Assembly: GCA_035690495.1 (NCBI GenBank)
Contig: DASSKK010000026.1
Span: 1 to 23,933 of the forward strand
Direction: 5' to 3'
Source of the DNA: DASSKK01 sp035690495
GTDB lineage: Bacteria > Actinomycetota > Actinomycetes > Propionibacteriales > Nocardioidaceae
DNA length: 23,933 bases
A program made the translations under genes and the position numbers. Under the pieces are notes generated by a model. That model made no database searches. It saw only the letters and a program-made list of their open reading frames with translations, and was not told the origin of the DNA. Shown piece after piece: positions 1 through 8,265 of this stretch. Numbering within the stretch: position 1 is the stretch's first letter; each line of letters opens with the position of its first letter.

Positions 1-1
1 G

Positions 2-1231
2 ACCGTCGCGTCCGGGGCCGGGCCGGAAGAGTGCGTCGAGCAGATCGACCTCGGGGGGCCGTCGATGGTCCGGGCGGCCGCCAAGAACCATCCGTCCGTC
101 ACGATCGTGACCTCCCCCGATCGCTATCCAGCCGTGGTCGAGGCGGTCGCGCGGGGTGGGTTCACCCTCGCTGACCGGCAGCGGCTGGCGGCCGAGGCGT
201 TCGCCCACACCGCGGCCTACGACGTGGCGGTGGCCGGCTGGATGGCCGGCACCCTCTCGCCCGACGACTCCGGTTGGCCGGCGTCCGTGGGCGCGACCTA
301 CGAGCGGCATGCGGTGCTGCGCTACGGCGAGAACCCGCACCAGGCCGCGGCCCTCTACGCCGACGACTCGGGAGCCGGACTGGCCGCCGCGGAGCAGTTG
401 CACGGCAAGGAGATGTCCTACAACAACTACGTGGACACCGACGCCGCCCGGCGGGCGGCGGGCGACTTCGACGTCCCTGCGGTGGCGATCATCAAGCACG
501 CCAACCCGTGCGGGATCGCCGTCGGGTCCACCGTCGCCGAGGCCCACCGGCGGGCGCACGAGTGCGACCCGGTCAGCGCGTTCGGCGGTGTGATCGCAAC
601 GAACCGGCGAGTGTCGGTCGAGATGGCCGAGCAGGTGGCGGCGGTGTTCACCGAGGTGATCGTGGCGCCGGCGTACGACGCGGGCGCCGTGGAGGTCCTG
701 CAGGGCAAGAAGAACATCCGGATCCTGGTCTGTCCGCTCGACGAGCAACCGACCACCACCGAGTTCCGGGGCATCTCCGGCGGCCTGCTGGTCCAGCAGG
801 TCGACCACGTGGACGCGGTGACCGAGGGCGGCGGCGACGACCCGGCCAGCTGGACCCTGGCCACCGGTGCACCCGCGAGCGAGCAGGTGCTCGCCGACCT
901 CGCCTTCGCCTGGCGGGCGTGCCGGGCGACGAAGTCGAACGCGATCCTGCTCGCCCGGGACGGCGCCTCGGTCGGCATCGGCATGGGGCAGGTCAACCGG
1001 GTCGACTCCTGCCGGCTCGCGGTGGAGCGCGCAGGGGAGCGTGCCACGGGGTCGGTGGCTGCCTCCGACGCCTTCTTCCCCTTCGAGGACGGCCCCCAGA
1101 TCCTGATCGACGCCGGTGTCTCTGCGATCGTGCAGCCGGGCGGCTCGGTACGCGACGAGCTGACGGTCAAGGCCTGTGAGGCGGCCGGGGTGACCATGTA
1201 CGTCACCGGCACCCGCCACTTCGCCCACTGA
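2..1231 (+). CDS. purH: Bifunctional purine biosynthesis protein PurH, 5'-truncated by the window edge
   Basis: AICAR transformylase / IMP cyclohydrolase, the last two steps of de novo IMP synthesis, using 10-formyl-THF in the cytoplasm. The frame is open from base 2, so the first ATG in view (65) is internal. The visible 409 residues lack roughly the first 110 of a usual ~520-residue PurH, mostly the N-terminal cyclohydrolase domain. The sequence shows the end of that domain (IDLGGPSMVRAAAKNH), then the transformylase domain with RYGENPHQ, KEMSYNNYVDTDAA, the active-site segment IIKHANPCG, DPVSAFGGVIATN, TKSNAILLARDG, GMGQVNRVDSCRLA, and the typical end PGGSVRDELTVKACEAAGV...TGTRHFAH. folD follows 22 bases later and makes the formyl-THF precursor that PurH uses, which supports a shared operon. 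Identification is secure. Confidence 0.97.
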   Translation, partial: TVASGAGPEECVEQIDLGGPSMVRAAAKNHPSVTIVTSPDRYPAVVEAVARGGFTLADRQRLAAEAFAHTAAYDVAVAGWMAGTLSPDDSGWPASVGATYERHAVLRYGENPHQAAALYADDSGAGLAAAEQLHGKEMSYNNYVDTDAARRAAGDFDVPAVAIIKHANPCGIAVGSTVAEAHRRAHECDPVSAFGGVIATNRRVSVEMAEQVAAVFTEVIVAPAYDAGAVEVLQGKKNIRILVCPLDEQPTTTEFRGISGGLLVQQVDHVDAVTEGGGDDPASWTLATGAPASEQVLADLAFAWRACRATKSNAILLARDGASVGIGMGQVNRVDSCRLAVERAGERATGSVAASDAFFPFEDGPQILIDAGVSAIVQPGGSVRDELTVKACEAAGVTMYVTGTRHFAH

Positions 1232-1253
1232 GTCAGCGAGAGGAACCTCACCT

Positions 1254-2099
1254 GTGACAGCCCAGCGCCTGGACGGATCCGCCACCCTGAAGGTGATCAA
1301 GGCCGAGCTCACCGAGCGCGTCCGGCTGCTCGCCGAACGGGGGATCGTGCCCGGACTCGGCACCGTGATGGTCGGCGACGACCCCGGGAGCCAGTGGTAC
1401 GTCGGTGCCAAGCACAAGGACTGCGCAGAGCTCGGCATCGCGTCGTTCCGCCACGACCTGCCGGCGGGCACCAGCCAGGCCGAGGCCGAAGCCGTCATCG
1501 ACGAGCTCAACGCCGACCCGGCGTGCACCGGCTTCATCGTCCAGCAGCCGACCGGTCTCGACGAGTTCGCGCTGCTCTCCCGGGTCGCGCCGGACAAGGA
1601 CGTCGACGGCCTGCACCCGACCAACCTGGGCAAGCTGGTCCTCGGGGAGCCCGGTCCGCTGCCGTGCACGCCGGTGGGTGTCATCGAGCTGCTACGCCGC
1701 CACGACGTACCGATCGCCTCGGCGGAGGTCGTCGTCGTCGGCCGCGGCCTCACCGTGGGCCGGCCGCTCGGGCTGCTGCTGACGCGGCGCTCGGAGAACG
1801 CCACCGTCACGTTGTGCCACACCGGCACCCGGGACCTGGCGGCCCACCTGCGGCGCGCCGACATCGTGGTCGCGGCGGCGGGCGTCCCCGGCCTCGTCAC
1901 CGGCGACCTGGTCAAGCCCGGTGCCGCGGTGCTCGACGTGGGGGTCTCACGCGTCGACGGCAAGATCGCCGGCGACGTGGACGACTCGGTGTGGGACGTG
2001 GCCGGCTGGGTCTCGCCCAACCCCGGCGGGGTGGGCCCGATGACCCGGGCGATGCTGTTGAGCAACATCGTCGACGCGGCCGAGCGGAACGCGGGGTGA
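1254..2099 (+). CDS. folD: Bifunctional methylenetetrahydrofolate dehydrogenase / methenyltetrahydrofolate cyclohydrolase
   Basis: Converts 5,10-methylene-THF to 10-formyl-THF with NADP reduction, feeding PurH just upstream. GTG start at 1254 gives 281 residues, the normal FolD length. Seen: VGDDPGSQWYVGAKHKDC, with Tyr49 and Lys53 in the positions of the family's catalytic Tyr and Lys; KDVDGLHPTNLGKL around 115-128; the Rossmann segment VVVGRGLTVGRPLGLLLT near 158-175; NATVTLCHTGT; and the end WVSPNPGGVGPMTRAML. The usual VQLPLP signature reads VQQPTG here: the functional first Gln (Gln97) is kept but the Leu-Pro-Leu-Pro is not. The stop overlaps the GTG of the next gene (GTGA), suggesting translational coupling. 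Confidence 0.96.
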   Translation: MTAQRLDGSATLKVIKAELTERVRLLAERGIVPGLGTVMVGDDPGSQWYVGAKHKDCAELGIASFRHDLPAGTSQAEAEAVIDELNADPACTGFIVQQPTGLDEFALLSRVAPDKDVDGLHPTNLGKLVLGEPGPLPCTPVGVIELLRRHDVPIASAEVVVVGRGLTVGRPLGLLLTRRSENATVTLCHTGTRDLAAHLRRADIVVAAAGVPGLVTGDLVKPGAAVLDVGVSRVDGKIAGDVDDSVWDVAGWVSPNPGGVGPMTRAMLLSNIVDAAERNAG

Positions 2100-2428
2100 G
2101 CGAAGCCGGCCCGACCGAGCCCCCGGAGCCGCTGCCGGAGCCGGAGGTCGGCCGTCGCTACCCCTCGACGCTCGGTGGTGGCCTCTACCTGCTGGCCCTG
2201 CTCGGCGTCGCCGTCGGGTTGGTGATCTCGGTCCTCGACGACTGGCGGGTCGGCGTGCGCTGGATCGGCGGGGCACTGCTGTTCGCGGCGCTGTGCCGGC
2301 TGCTGGTGCCCGGGAGGGAGGCCGGCATGCTGGCCGTGCGCAACCGGTTCCTCGACAGCGTCCTGCTCATCGGTGGCGGGGCGCTGCTGATCTTCCTCGC
2401 GACCTCGATCCCCAACCAGCCGCTCTGA
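2096..2428 (+). CDS. DUF3017 family small membrane protein
   Basis: A 110-residue protein starting at a GTG that overlaps the folD stop (GTGA). It has an acidic, proline-rich N-terminal stretch (EPPEPLPEPEVGRRYP) and three predicted transmembrane segments: about residues 24-43 (GGLYLLALLGVAVGLVISVL), 50-70 (RWIGGALLFAALCRLLV) and 84-105 (LLIGGGALLIFLATSIP). The length, the three helices and the place between folD and mdh match the actinobacterial DUF3017 family, whose function is not known. The overlap with folD implies co-translation. No catalytic motif is visible. The longer open frame upstream of 2096 runs through folD and is not real. Confidence 0.85.
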   Translation: MSEAGPTEPPEPLPEPEVGRRYPSTLGGGLYLLALLGVAVGLVISVLDDWRVGVRWIGGALLFAALCRLLVPGREAGMLAVRNRFLDSVLLIGGGALLIFLATSIPNQPL

Positions 2429-2450
2429 CCGCGCTCGTTCCCCGCTGCGC

Positions 2451-3449
2451 TCAGATCAGGCCCAGCTCCTGCACGGCGTCGCGCTCCTCGGCCAGCTCGG
2501 CCGCGGTGGCGTCCATCCGGCCCCGCGAGAAGTCGTCGATCTCCAGCCCGGAGACGACCTCCCAGTCGCCGCCGGAGGTGGTGACCGGGAAGGAGTAGAC
2601 CAGGCCCTCGGGGACGCCGTAGGAGCCGTCGGACTTCACCGCCATCGACACCCAGTCGCCCGCTGCCGACCCGTGCAGCCAGTCGTGGGCGGCGTCGATG
2701 GTCGCCGAGGCGGCCGAGGCCGCGGAGGACGAGCCACGAGCCTCGATGATCGCGGCACCGCGCTTGGCGACGGTGGGGCTGAAGTCACTCTCGAGCCAGT
2801 CCTGGTCGCCCACGGCCTCCGCCGCGTTGCGGCCGCCGACCTCGCAGTGGAACAGGTCGGGGTACTGGGTGGCGGAGTGGTTGCCCCAGATGGTCATCTT
2901 CTTGATGTCGGTGACCGCTGCGCCGGTCTTCGCGGCCAGCTGCGAGATCGCCCGGTTGTGGTCGAGCCGGGTCAGCGCGGAGAACCGCTCGTCGGGGATG
3001 TCGGGGGCGTTGCTCATCGCGATCAGGGCGTTGGTGTTCGCCGGGTTGCCGGTGACGCCGATCCGTACGTCGTCCGCCGCGACCGCGTTGAGGGCCTTGC
3101 CCTGGGCGGTGAAGATCGCGCCGTTCGCCTCGAGGAGGTCACTTCGCTCCATGCCCGGGCCGCGCGGGCGGGCGCCGACCAGCAGGGCGAGGTTGACGCC
3201 GTCGAAGATCCGCTCGGCGTCGTCACCGGTCTCCACACCTGCCAGCGTCGGGAAGGCGCAGTCGTCGAGCTCCATCACGACGCCCTCGAGGGCCTTCAGC
3301 GCCGGCGTGATCTCGAGCAGGCGCAGCTCGATCGGGGTGTCCGCGCCGAGCAGCGAGCCGCTGGCCAGACGGAAGAGCAGGCTGTAGCCGATCTGGCCGG
3401 CGGCACCGGTCACGGCCACCTTGACGGGGGCACTGGACAATTTCGTCAC
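2451..3449 (-). CDS. mdh: Malate dehydrogenase (NAD-dependent)
   Basis: Interconverts malate and oxaloacetate in the TCA cycle. Taking the GTG at 3449 gives 332 residues, close to the ~329 usual for this LDH-like actinobacterial MDH. Seen: the dinucleotide loop VTGAAGQIGYSLL (13-25); LLEI with the acidic residue (Glu46) expected for NAD preference; the substrate-binding segment VGARPRGPGMERSDLL (91-106); VTGNPANTNALIA; LDHNRA with the Asp partner (163); and IWGNHSATQYPDL with the catalytic His191. The frame continues upstream to an apparent start at 3566, but that would read through the divergent promoter region and add a non-homologous extension. No strong Shine-Dalgarno precedes the GTG. 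The gene is divergent from icd and converges on the DUF3017 gene with a 22-base gap. Confidence 0.96.
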   Translation of the reverse strand: MTKLSSAPVKVAVTGAAGQIGYSLLFRLASGSLLGADTPIELRLLEITPALKALEGVVMELDDCAFPTLAGVETGDDAERIFDGVNLALLVGARPRGPGMERSDLLEANGAIFTAQGKALNAVAADDVRIGVTGNPANTNALIAMSNAPDIPDERFSALTRLDHNRAISQLAAKTGAAVTDIKKMTIWGNHSATQYPDLFHCEVGGRNAAEAVGDQDWLESDFSPTVAKRGAAIIEARGSSSAASAASATIDAAHDWLHGSAAGDWVSMAVKSDGSYGVPEGLVYSFPVTTSGGDWEVVSGLEIDDFSRGRMDATAAELAEERDAVQELGLI

Positions 3450-3473
3450 CTCGGGGGAGTGGGGGTCTGCTTC

Positions 3474-3541
3474 CGACGCTAGCAGCGGGCGGAGCCGCGA
3501 TACCCCGAGGGTGTCTGGGGCGCCGAAGGTTGCTAGCGTCG
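3474..3541. promoter_or_regulatory. Divergent mdh/icd promoter region with an 11-base inverted repeat
   Basis: TGCTAGCGTCG occurs on the plus strand at 3531-3541, and its exact reverse complement lies at 3474-3484, separated by 46 bases. Each copy reads as an extended -10 (TGC-TAGCGT) pointing toward the nearer gene. For icd the TAGCGT (3534-3539) ends 7 bases before the GTG at 3547, so the message would be leaderless. For mdh the predicted start lies about 20 bases upstream of its GTG. No good -35 hexamer is seen for either. The repeat could instead, or also, be an operator. The repeat is observed; the promoter role is inferred. Confidence 0.45.
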
Positions 3542-3546
3542 CCGGA

Positions 3547-5787
3547 GTGACCGACTCGAGCATCATCTACACGCAGACCGACGAGGCCCCGCTGCTGGCG
3601 ACGTACTCGTTCTTCCCCGTGATCAGCGCCTACGCCGGGGCGGCCGGTGTCTCCGTCGAGACTCGTGACATCTCGCTGGCGGGCCGGATCATCGCCAGCT
3701 TCCCCGAGCGGCTGCACCCCGAGCAGCAGATCGGCGACGCGCTCGCGGAGCTGGGCGAGCTCGCCGAGAGGCCCGAGGCCAACATCATCAAGCTGCCCAA
3801 CATCAGCGCCTCGATCCCGCAGCTCAAGGCCGCGATCGCCGAGCTGAAGGAGCAGGGCTACGACCTGCCCGACTACCCCGACGACCCGAAGTCGGAGGAG
3901 GACAAGGACGTCCGCGCCCGCTACGACAAGGTCAAGGGCAGCGCGGTCAACCCGGTGCTCCGGCAGGGCAACTCCGACCGTCGCGCGCCGGACTCGGTCA
4001 AGCGCTTTGCGCGCAGCCACCCGCACCGGATGGGCGCGTGGTCGAAGGACTCCCGGACCAACGTCGCGCACATGGACGCCGGCGACTTCCGCACTGAGGA
4101 GAAGTCCGTCGTGATCGACCGCGACCGGTCGCTGCGCATCGAGCTCGTCGGCGACGACGGGTCCACGACGGTGCTCAAGGACTCGGTCGGCGTGCTGGCG
4201 GGGGAGGTGGTCGACGCGACCGTGATGCGGATCGCGGCACTGCGCGAGTTCCTCGCCGAGCAGATCGCCCGGGCCAAGGCGGAGGGCGTGCTCTTCTCGG
4301 TGCACCTGAAGGCCACCATGATGAAGGTCTCCGACCCGGTCATCTTCGGACACGTGATCCGTGCGTTCCTGCCCGACCTGTTCGCCGACCACGCGCAGGC
4401 TCTGAAGTCGCTCGGCTGGAGCCCCAACGACGGGCTCGGTGCCCTGTTCAAGGCGGTCGAGTCGCTGCCGGACGACGAGCGGGAGGCGATCGAGGACGCC
4501 GTACGCCGTGGGCTGGCGGACGGCCCCGAGCTGGCCATGGTCGACTCCGACCGGGGGATCACCAACCTGCACGTGCCGAGTGACGTGATCGTGGACGCCT
4601 CGATGCCGACGATGATCCGCACCTCCGGGCATATGTGGGACCCGGCCGGCGAGGAAGCCGACACACTGGCGGTGATCCCGGACAGCAGCTACGCCGGCAT
4701 CTACCAGGTGGTGATCGATGACTGCCGCGCGAACGGTGCCTACGACCCCACCACGATCGGCTCTGTGTCCAACGTCGGGCTGATGGCCCAGGCCGCGGAG
4801 GAGTACGGCTCTCACGACAAGACCTTCGAGATCCCCACCACCGGCGCGGTCCGGGTCGTCGCTGATGATGCTGCGGACGGTGACGTCTTGATCCAGCACC
4901 CGGTCGCCGCCGGGGACATCTGGCGGATGTGCCAGACCAAGGACGTGCCGGTCCGCGACTGGGTCAGGCTCGCCGTCACCCGGGCACGTGCCACCGGCGC
5001 CCCCGCCGTGTTCTGGCTCGACGAGGACCGGGCGCACGATGCGAACCTGATCGCGAAGGTCCGCGAGTACCTGTCCGACCACGACACAGACGGTCTGGAC
5101 ATCTCGATCAAGGCACCGGTCGACGCGATCGCTTTCTCGCTCCAGAGGTTCCGCAACGGCGAGGACACCATCTCCGTGACCGGCAACGTGCTGCGCGACT
5201 ACCTCACCGATCTCTTCCCGATCATCGAGCTTGGCACCAGCGCGAAGATGCTGTCGGTGGTTCCGCTCATCGAGGGCGGCGGGCTGTTCGAGACCGGCGC
5301 GGGAGGATCGGCGCCCAAGCACGTGCAGCAGGTGCTCAAGGAGAACCACCTGCGCTGGGACAGCCTCGGTGAGTTCCTGGCGCTCGCGGTCAGCTTCGAC
5401 AAGGTCGCCGAGGCCATGGGCAACGAGCAGGCGGCGGTGCTCGCGGCGACTCTCGACGCCGCGACCGGCCGGCTCCTCGAGGAGAACAAGTCGCCCAGCC
5501 GCAAGGTGGGGGAGATCGACAACCGCGGCAGCCACTTCTACCTGGCGCTGTACTGGGCGCAGGAGCTCGCCGGCCAGAAGGACGACGAGCAGCTTGCCGC
5601 CACGTTCTCCTCGCTGGCCGACGCGCTCGCCGACCAGGAGGACACCATCACCGAGGAGCTGATCGGCGCTCAAGGGGACTCGGTGGAGCTCGGTGGCTAC
5701 TACCTGCCGGATCCTGACCGGGTGGACGCGGTGATGCGCCCGTCGAAGACGCTGAACCAGGCCCTGGACTCGCTGGGCGAGGGTTGA
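3547..5787 (+). CDS. icd: NADP-dependent isocitrate dehydrogenase, monomeric type
   Basis: Oxidatively decarboxylates isocitrate to 2-oxoglutarate and makes NADPH. The GTG at 3547 gives 746 residues, matching the monomeric IDH family (~740) and not the ~410-residue dimeric type. Seen: EAPLLATYSFFPVISAYA near the N-terminus, PNISASIPQLKAAI, and GSAVNPVLRQGNSDRR, which puts Ser132, Asn135, Arg139 and Arg145 at the numbering I recall for the isocitrate-binding residues of the Azotobacter enzyme. Further conserved blocks are MGAWSKDSRTNVAHMD, HLKATMMKVSDPVIFGH, and ETGAGGSAPKHVQQ near residue 580. It is divergent from mdh, so two TCA-cycle genes share one control region. A formate/nitrite-type channel gene starts 1 base after its stop, so the two are probably co-transcribed. 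Confidence 0.97.
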   Translation: MTDSSIIYTQTDEAPLLATYSFFPVISAYAGAAGVSVETRDISLAGRIIASFPERLHPEQQIGDALAELGELAERPEANIIKLPNISASIPQLKAAIAELKEQGYDLPDYPDDPKSEEDKDVRARYDKVKGSAVNPVLRQGNSDRRAPDSVKRFARSHPHRMGAWSKDSRTNVAHMDAGDFRTEEKSVVIDRDRSLRIELVGDDGSTTVLKDSVGVLAGEVVDATVMRIAALREFLAEQIARAKAEGVLFSVHLKATMMKVSDPVIFGHVIRAFLPDLFADHAQALKSLGWSPNDGLGALFKAVESLPDDEREAIEDAVRRGLADGPELAMVDSDRGITNLHVPSDVIVDASMPTMIRTSGHMWDPAGEEADTLAVIPDSSYAGIYQVVIDDCRANGAYDPTTIGSVSNVGLMAQAAEEYGSHDKTFEIPTTGAVRVVADDAADGDVLIQHPVAAGDIWRMCQTKDVPVRDWVRLAVTRARATGAPAVFWLDEDRAHDANLIAKVREYLSDHDTDGLDISIKAPVDAIAFSLQRFRNGEDTISVTGNVLRDYLTDLFPIIELGTSAKMLSVVPLIEGGGLFETGAGGSAPKHVQQVLKENHLRWDSLGEFLALAVSFDKVAEAMGNEQAAVLAATLDAATGRLLEENKSPSRKVGEIDNRGSHFYLALYWAQELAGQKDDEQLAATFSSLADALADQEDTITEELIGAQGDSVELGGYYLPDPDRVDAVMRPSKTLNQALDSLGEG

Positions 5788-5788
5788 G

Positions 5789-6613
5789 ATGAGCGGCTCC
5801 GCCGGTGAGCCGAGCGAGGCGAGCCTCTCCGGCGCCAGGCTCACCGCCGCGGAGATCTTCCGGGTGGCGGTGCAGACCGGGGAGGAGGAGCTCCGACGTT
5901 CCTCGGCCGGGCTCGGCCTGTCCGGGATCGCAGCGGGGCTCGGCATGGGCCTGACCGGCCTGGGCTCGGCGACCATCCTGGCGGTCGCGGGGGAGGACGC
6001 GTCCGGTCACCTGCTTGCCTCTCTGCTCTACCCCCTCGGCTTCATCGTCGTCATCCTCGGTCGTGCCCAGCTGTTCACCGAGAACACCCTGTTCCCGATC
6101 CTGGTGATCCTCGACAAGAGACGGGACATCGCCAGCACGTTGCGGTTGTGGGCCGTGGTGTTCGTGACGAACATCCTCGGGGCGCTGCTGTTCGCCGTGC
6201 TCGCGATGAAGACCCCGTCGCTGTCCGAGGAGCTCCGCTCGGCGCTGTCCGCCCTCGGCCGGCACACCGTCGAGGGCAGCTTCGGCCACCTCTTCTGGGC
6301 AGGGGTACTCGGCGGCTGGATCATCGCGCTGATGGCCTGGCTGGTCACCGCGGCCCGCTTCTCGATCGGCCAGATCGTGCTGGTCTACCTGATGACGTTC
6401 GTGGTCGGCGCCGCCGGGCTGGCGCACTGCATCGCGGGCAGCGGCGAAGCGCTCTCCGCGGCCCTCGCGGGCGACGTCTCGACCGGCACCTACCTGCTCT
6501 GGCTGCTGGCCGCGACCCTCGGCAACACCGTCGGCGGGGTGCTGATCGTCAGCCTGCTCAACTACGGCCAGGTCGTCGGCTCCGGGCGGGACCACTCGCG
6601 TGACGCGACGTAG
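5789..6613 (+). CDS. Formate/nitrite transporter (FNT) family channel, YfdC-like
   Basis: A 274-residue membrane protein. FNT proteins form pentameric channels for small monovalent anions such as formate, nitrite or hydrosulfide. Seen: about six hydrophobic segments (for example GLSGIAAGLGMGLTGLGSATI, LYPLGFIVVILG, WAVVFVTNILGALLFAVLA, WAGVLGGWIIALMAWLV, IVLVYLMTFVVGAAGLA, YLLWLLAATLGNTVGGVLI); the loop LGRAQLFTENTLFP that marks the YfdC-like branch; and HCIAGSGEAL, carrying the central-pore histidine of the family. The substrate cannot be told from sequence. The first ~25 residues are hydrophilic and cytoplasmic. ATG at 5789 lies 1 base after the icd stop, and the end overlaps the next gene by 14 bases, so the three genes are probably one transcript. 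Confidence 0.88.
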   Translation: MSGSAGEPSEASLSGARLTAAEIFRVAVQTGEEELRRSSAGLGLSGIAAGLGMGLTGLGSATILAVAGEDASGHLLASLLYPLGFIVVILGRAQLFTENTLFPILVILDKRRDIASTLRLWAVVFVTNILGALLFAVLAMKTPSLSEELRSALSALGRHTVEGSFGHLFWAGVLGGWIIALMAWLVTAARFSIGQIVLVYLMTFVVGAAGLAHCIAGSGEALSAALAGDVSTGTYLLWLLAATLGNTVGGVLIVSLLNYGQVVGSGRDHSRDAT

Positions 6614-7796
6614 CGGCTGGGCGACGCTGGCGTTGGCCTGCGGCGGGTTCGCGATCGGCACCACGGAGTTCGTCACCATGGGCCTGCTGCCGCAGGTCGC
6701 CCACGGCATCGACGTCTCCATCCCGACGGCAGGCCACCTCATCTCGGCGTACGCCGTCGGCGTCGTGGTCGGCGCACCCGCGATCGCGATCCTCGGCGCG
6801 CGCCTGCCGCGCAAGGGGCTGCTGGTCGCGCTGATGGTGTGGTTCGCCGCGGGAAACGCGGCCAGCGCCCTTGCGGCCGGCTACGGCATGCTGACCGTGG
6901 CCCGCTTCCTGTCGGGCGTGCCGCACGGGGCGTTCTTCGGGGTGGCGTCCCTGGTCGCGGCCTCGATGGTCGACCCGGCGCGACGCGGACGCGCGGTCAG
7001 CCTGGTGATGGTGGGCCTGCCGGTCGCCAACATCGTCGGTGTGCCCGCCGCGACCTGGATGGGCCAGCACCTCGGCTGGCGCTCGGCGTACTGGTCGGTG
7101 GCCGTGCTCGGGCTGGCGACCGTCGCGCTGGTCGCCTGCTTCGTGCCCCGCTGCCCGCCCGACCGCGCGGCGACCGGTCGCGCAGAGCTGAGGGCGTTCG
7201 CGAACCTTCAGGTCTGGCTGACCCTGCTGGTCGGCGCGATCGGCTTCGGTGGGATGTTCGCGATGTACAGCTACATCGCGCCGACGATCACCGACGTCAC
7301 CGGGCTGCCGGAGGCGACGGTGCCGCTGTTCCTGCTCGTCTACGGCCTCGGCGGGACCGTCGGCACCTACCTGGCCGGCAAGCTCGCCGACTGGTCGGTG
7401 CTGCGCTCGCTCGCAGTCGGCTCCGGCGGGATGGGCGTAGCACTGGCAGTGTTCGGCTGGACTGCCCACCACGCCTTCGCCGCCGGGGTGACCGTGTTCG
7501 CGGTCGCGGCGCTGGGCTCGGTGATGGTGGTCAACCTGCAGATGAGGCTGATGCACGTGGCCGGGCGTGCCCAGACGCTCGGCGCGGCGATGAACCACGC
7601 CTCGTTGAACGCTGCCAACGCGCTCGGCGCCTGGCTCGGGGGTCTGGTGATCGCCGCCGGCTGGGGGCTGACCGCGCCCAGCTGGGTGGGGGCCGGGTTG
7701 TCGCTGTCCGGGCTGGCCGTGCTGGCGGTCTCGGTTGCCCTGCACCGTCGGACGATGGCGTCCTCCGGGATAGATCAGCGCATCGGAGTCAGGTGA
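6600..7796 (+). CDS. MFS transporter, DHA1-type drug/sugar efflux permease
   Basis: A 398-residue protein with about 12 hydrophobic helices, the standard length of a DHA1-type major facilitator. Members export drugs or sugars by proton antiport (AraJ, NepI and CmlR-like proteins are relatives by type). Seen: the opening LALACGGFAIGTTEFVTMGLLPQVA typical of this group, ISAYAVGVVVGAPAIAILGARLPRKGLL (the motif-A region in the loop between helices 2 and 3), ARFLSGVPHGAFFGVASLVAA, the motif-C-like segment VGLPVANIVGVPAATWMG, and a late NHASLNAANALGAWLGG segment. GTG at 6600 overlaps the FNT gene by 14 bases, and the 3' end overlaps a convergent small gene by 8 bases. No substrate can be assigned; adjacency to the FNT channel is not informative. 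Confidence 0.88.
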   Translation: MTRRSGWATLALACGGFAIGTTEFVTMGLLPQVAHGIDVSIPTAGHLISAYAVGVVVGAPAIAILGARLPRKGLLVALMVWFAAGNAASALAAGYGMLTVARFLSGVPHGAFFGVASLVAASMVDPARRGRAVSLVMVGLPVANIVGVPAATWMGQHLGWRSAYWSVAVLGLATVALVACFVPRCPPDRAATGRAELRAFANLQVWLTLLVGAIGFGGMFAMYSYIAPTITDVTGLPEATVPLFLLVYGLGGTVGTYLAGKLADWSVLRSLAVGSGGMGVALAVFGWTAHHAFAAGVTVFAVAALGSVMVVNLQMRLMHVAGRAQTLGAAMNHASLNAANALGAWLGGLVIAAGWGLTAPSWVGAGLSLSGLAVLAVSVALHRRTMASSGIDQRIGVR

Positions 7797-8226
7797 CCCT
7801 GGTCGTCTTCCGCGCCATCAGCACCCGGACGGCGATCGCCGCGGTCAGCGCTTCGGTGACGATCGCGGCCACGCCCAGCGGCTCGAGCCAGTTGCCCACG
7901 TCGTCGCCGATCTGCGGCAGCCCGACGGTCCGGGACAGCACGTAGGCGATCACCGCGAGCGCGGTCGCCACACCCGAGGCCAGCCAGATCGCACCCGTGT
8001 CGAACGCGGCCAGCCCGACGGCCAGCACGAAGCAGGCCACGGTGAGCACGATGAACAGCCAGCCGATGTAGGGCGCCTCCTCGAGGTGCATCGGAGTCAC
8101 CGGGATGTGCACGGCTCCGGCGACCAGGATCGTGATGATGGCCGGCCACCGCCAGGCCGATCTCAAGGGGCGCATCGATCGCGGTGCGGAGCCGCCGATG
8201 TGGCCGGGGGTGGCGGTCGAGGTCAT
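7789..8226 (-). CDS. Small four-helix membrane protein of unknown function
   Basis: A 145-residue protein that I do not recognise. After a ~27-residue basic N-terminus there are four predicted membrane helices: WPAIITILVAGAVHIPV, PYIGWLFIVLTVACFVLAV, AIWLASGVATALAVIAYVL, and EPLGVAAIVTEALTAAIAVRVL. The His-Ile-Pro in the first helix followed by PMHLEEAPYIGW is the most distinctive stretch and could bind a ligand or metal, but that is a guess. A strong purine-rich Shine-Dalgarno (GGAAGGAAAG) precedes the ATG. It lies 39 bases downstream of the sortase gene on the same strand, so it may belong to that operon. Its last 8 bases overlap the convergent MFS gene. Confidence 0.72.
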   Translation of the reverse strand: MTSTATPGHIGGSAPRSMRPLRSAWRWPAIITILVAGAVHIPVTPMHLEEAPYIGWLFIVLTVACFVLAVGLAAFDTGAIWLASGVATALAVIAYVLSRTVGLPQIGDDVGNWLEPLGVAAIVTEALTAAIAVRVLMARKTTRVT

Positions 8227-8265
8227 CTGACTTTCCTTCCGATCCGTGCTGTCCAGCGGCGGGGA

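Noticed and set aside
3223..5976. Very long minus-strand open frame (917 codons) opposite icd and the 5' ends of mdh and the FNT gene
   Set aside because: It is antisense to well-identified enzymes, has a low-complexity Arg/Val/Asp/Gly composition and no family motif. This is a normal artefact of high-GC codon bias.
5648..7745. Two long minus-strand open frames opposite the FNT and MFS genes
   Set aside because: Their translations are repetitive His/Gln/Arg/Asp/Gly-rich strings that mirror the codon bias of the transporters on the other strand.
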